A stretch of DNA of 6,158 nt. It comes from an uncultured Desulfovibrionaceae bacterium (lineage in GTDB: Bacteria > Desulfobacterota > Desulfovibrionia > Desulfovibrionales > Desulfovibrionaceae). This document shows positions 6,106-6,158 of this stretch, one piece after another. The stretch lies in contig CAMTOM010000097.1 in the NCBI GenBank assembly GCA_947074125.1, positions 1-6,158 of the forward strand, in the 5' to 3' direction. The number at the start of each line of letters is the position of its first letter. Position 1 is the first letter of the stretch. The translations under genes and the position numbers were made by a program. Under the pieces are notes generated by a model that saw only the letters and a list, made by a program, of their open reading frames with translations, had not been told where the DNA came from and did no database searches.

Positions 6106-6158
6106 TATATAAAGGATGATAATATAAAAATGAATTCCCAATAAAATATTTAAAAAAA

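Noticed and set aside
5983..6158. A Rex or CRP/FNR site in the adhE upstream region.
   Set aside because: No TTGTGA-type or TTGTTAA-type symmetric pair is present. The CGTGA-like arms of the 6036-6064 repeat are in the opposite order (TCACG first) and too far apart for CRP/FNR.
6078..6158. A further gene or promoter at the right-hand edge.
   Set aside because: The DNA is almost pure A/T; the only ATG with an upstream purine stretch on the + strand (6130) is followed by a stop after four codons.

Overview
The window carries four protein-coding genes in an ordinary core-metabolism layout: the 3' part of a PfkB-family sugar or nucleoside kinase (2-586, +), the two structural genes of a cytochrome bd quinol oxidase, cydA and cydB (852-3190, +), and, converging on them, a full-length bifunctional aldehyde/alcohol dehydrogenase gene, adhE (5982-3376, -). 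I found no tRNA, rRNA, CRISPR array, insertion sequence or phage gene.

The gene set suggests a fermentative or anaerobically respiring bacterium that meets oxygen occasionally. The CydA is the short Q-loop type (433 aa), CydB is correspondingly short (341 aa), and AdhE has the GVGPGNVP motif more usual in Firmicutes and anaerobes than in Escherichia. Together with moderate GC (judged by eye) and strong AGGAGG ribosome binding sites, this fits a lower-GC Desulfovibrionaceae-like anaerobe, but the assignment is an inference and other anaerobic lineages are possible.

Layout. The kinase reading frame ends at 586, followed by a 265-base intergenic region with two weak terminator-like hairpins (646-663, 678-703) and, nearer cydA, a cluster of alternating TTGCT/AGCAA arms that could form mutually exclusive small hairpins. 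cydA and cydB are 11 bases apart and the cydB ribosome binding site overlaps the cydA stop codon, so they form one operon. A very strong GNRA-loop hairpin with a U-rich tail (3196-3226) ends the operon immediately after cydB, leaving no room for a small CydX-type gene. A second long stem-loop (3231-3273) lies next to it in the convergent gap before the adhE stop. The adhE 5' region (5983-6158) is very AT-rich and holds a good sigma70-type promoter whose -35 and -10 boxes are overlapped by two perfect inverted repeats, so adhE looks like a tightly regulated gene.

How they may work together. CydAB oxidises quinol and reduces oxygen to water, which protects an anaerobe and keeps electron carriers oxidised; AdhE interconverts acetyl-CoA, acetaldehyde and ethanol with NAD(H). 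Both dispose of reducing power, but they are on opposite strands with separate control signals, so nothing here shows a shared regulon. I see no clear novel system. The most informative non-coding signals are the double operator at adhE, the cydA leader repeats and the paired hairpins between cydB and adhE.
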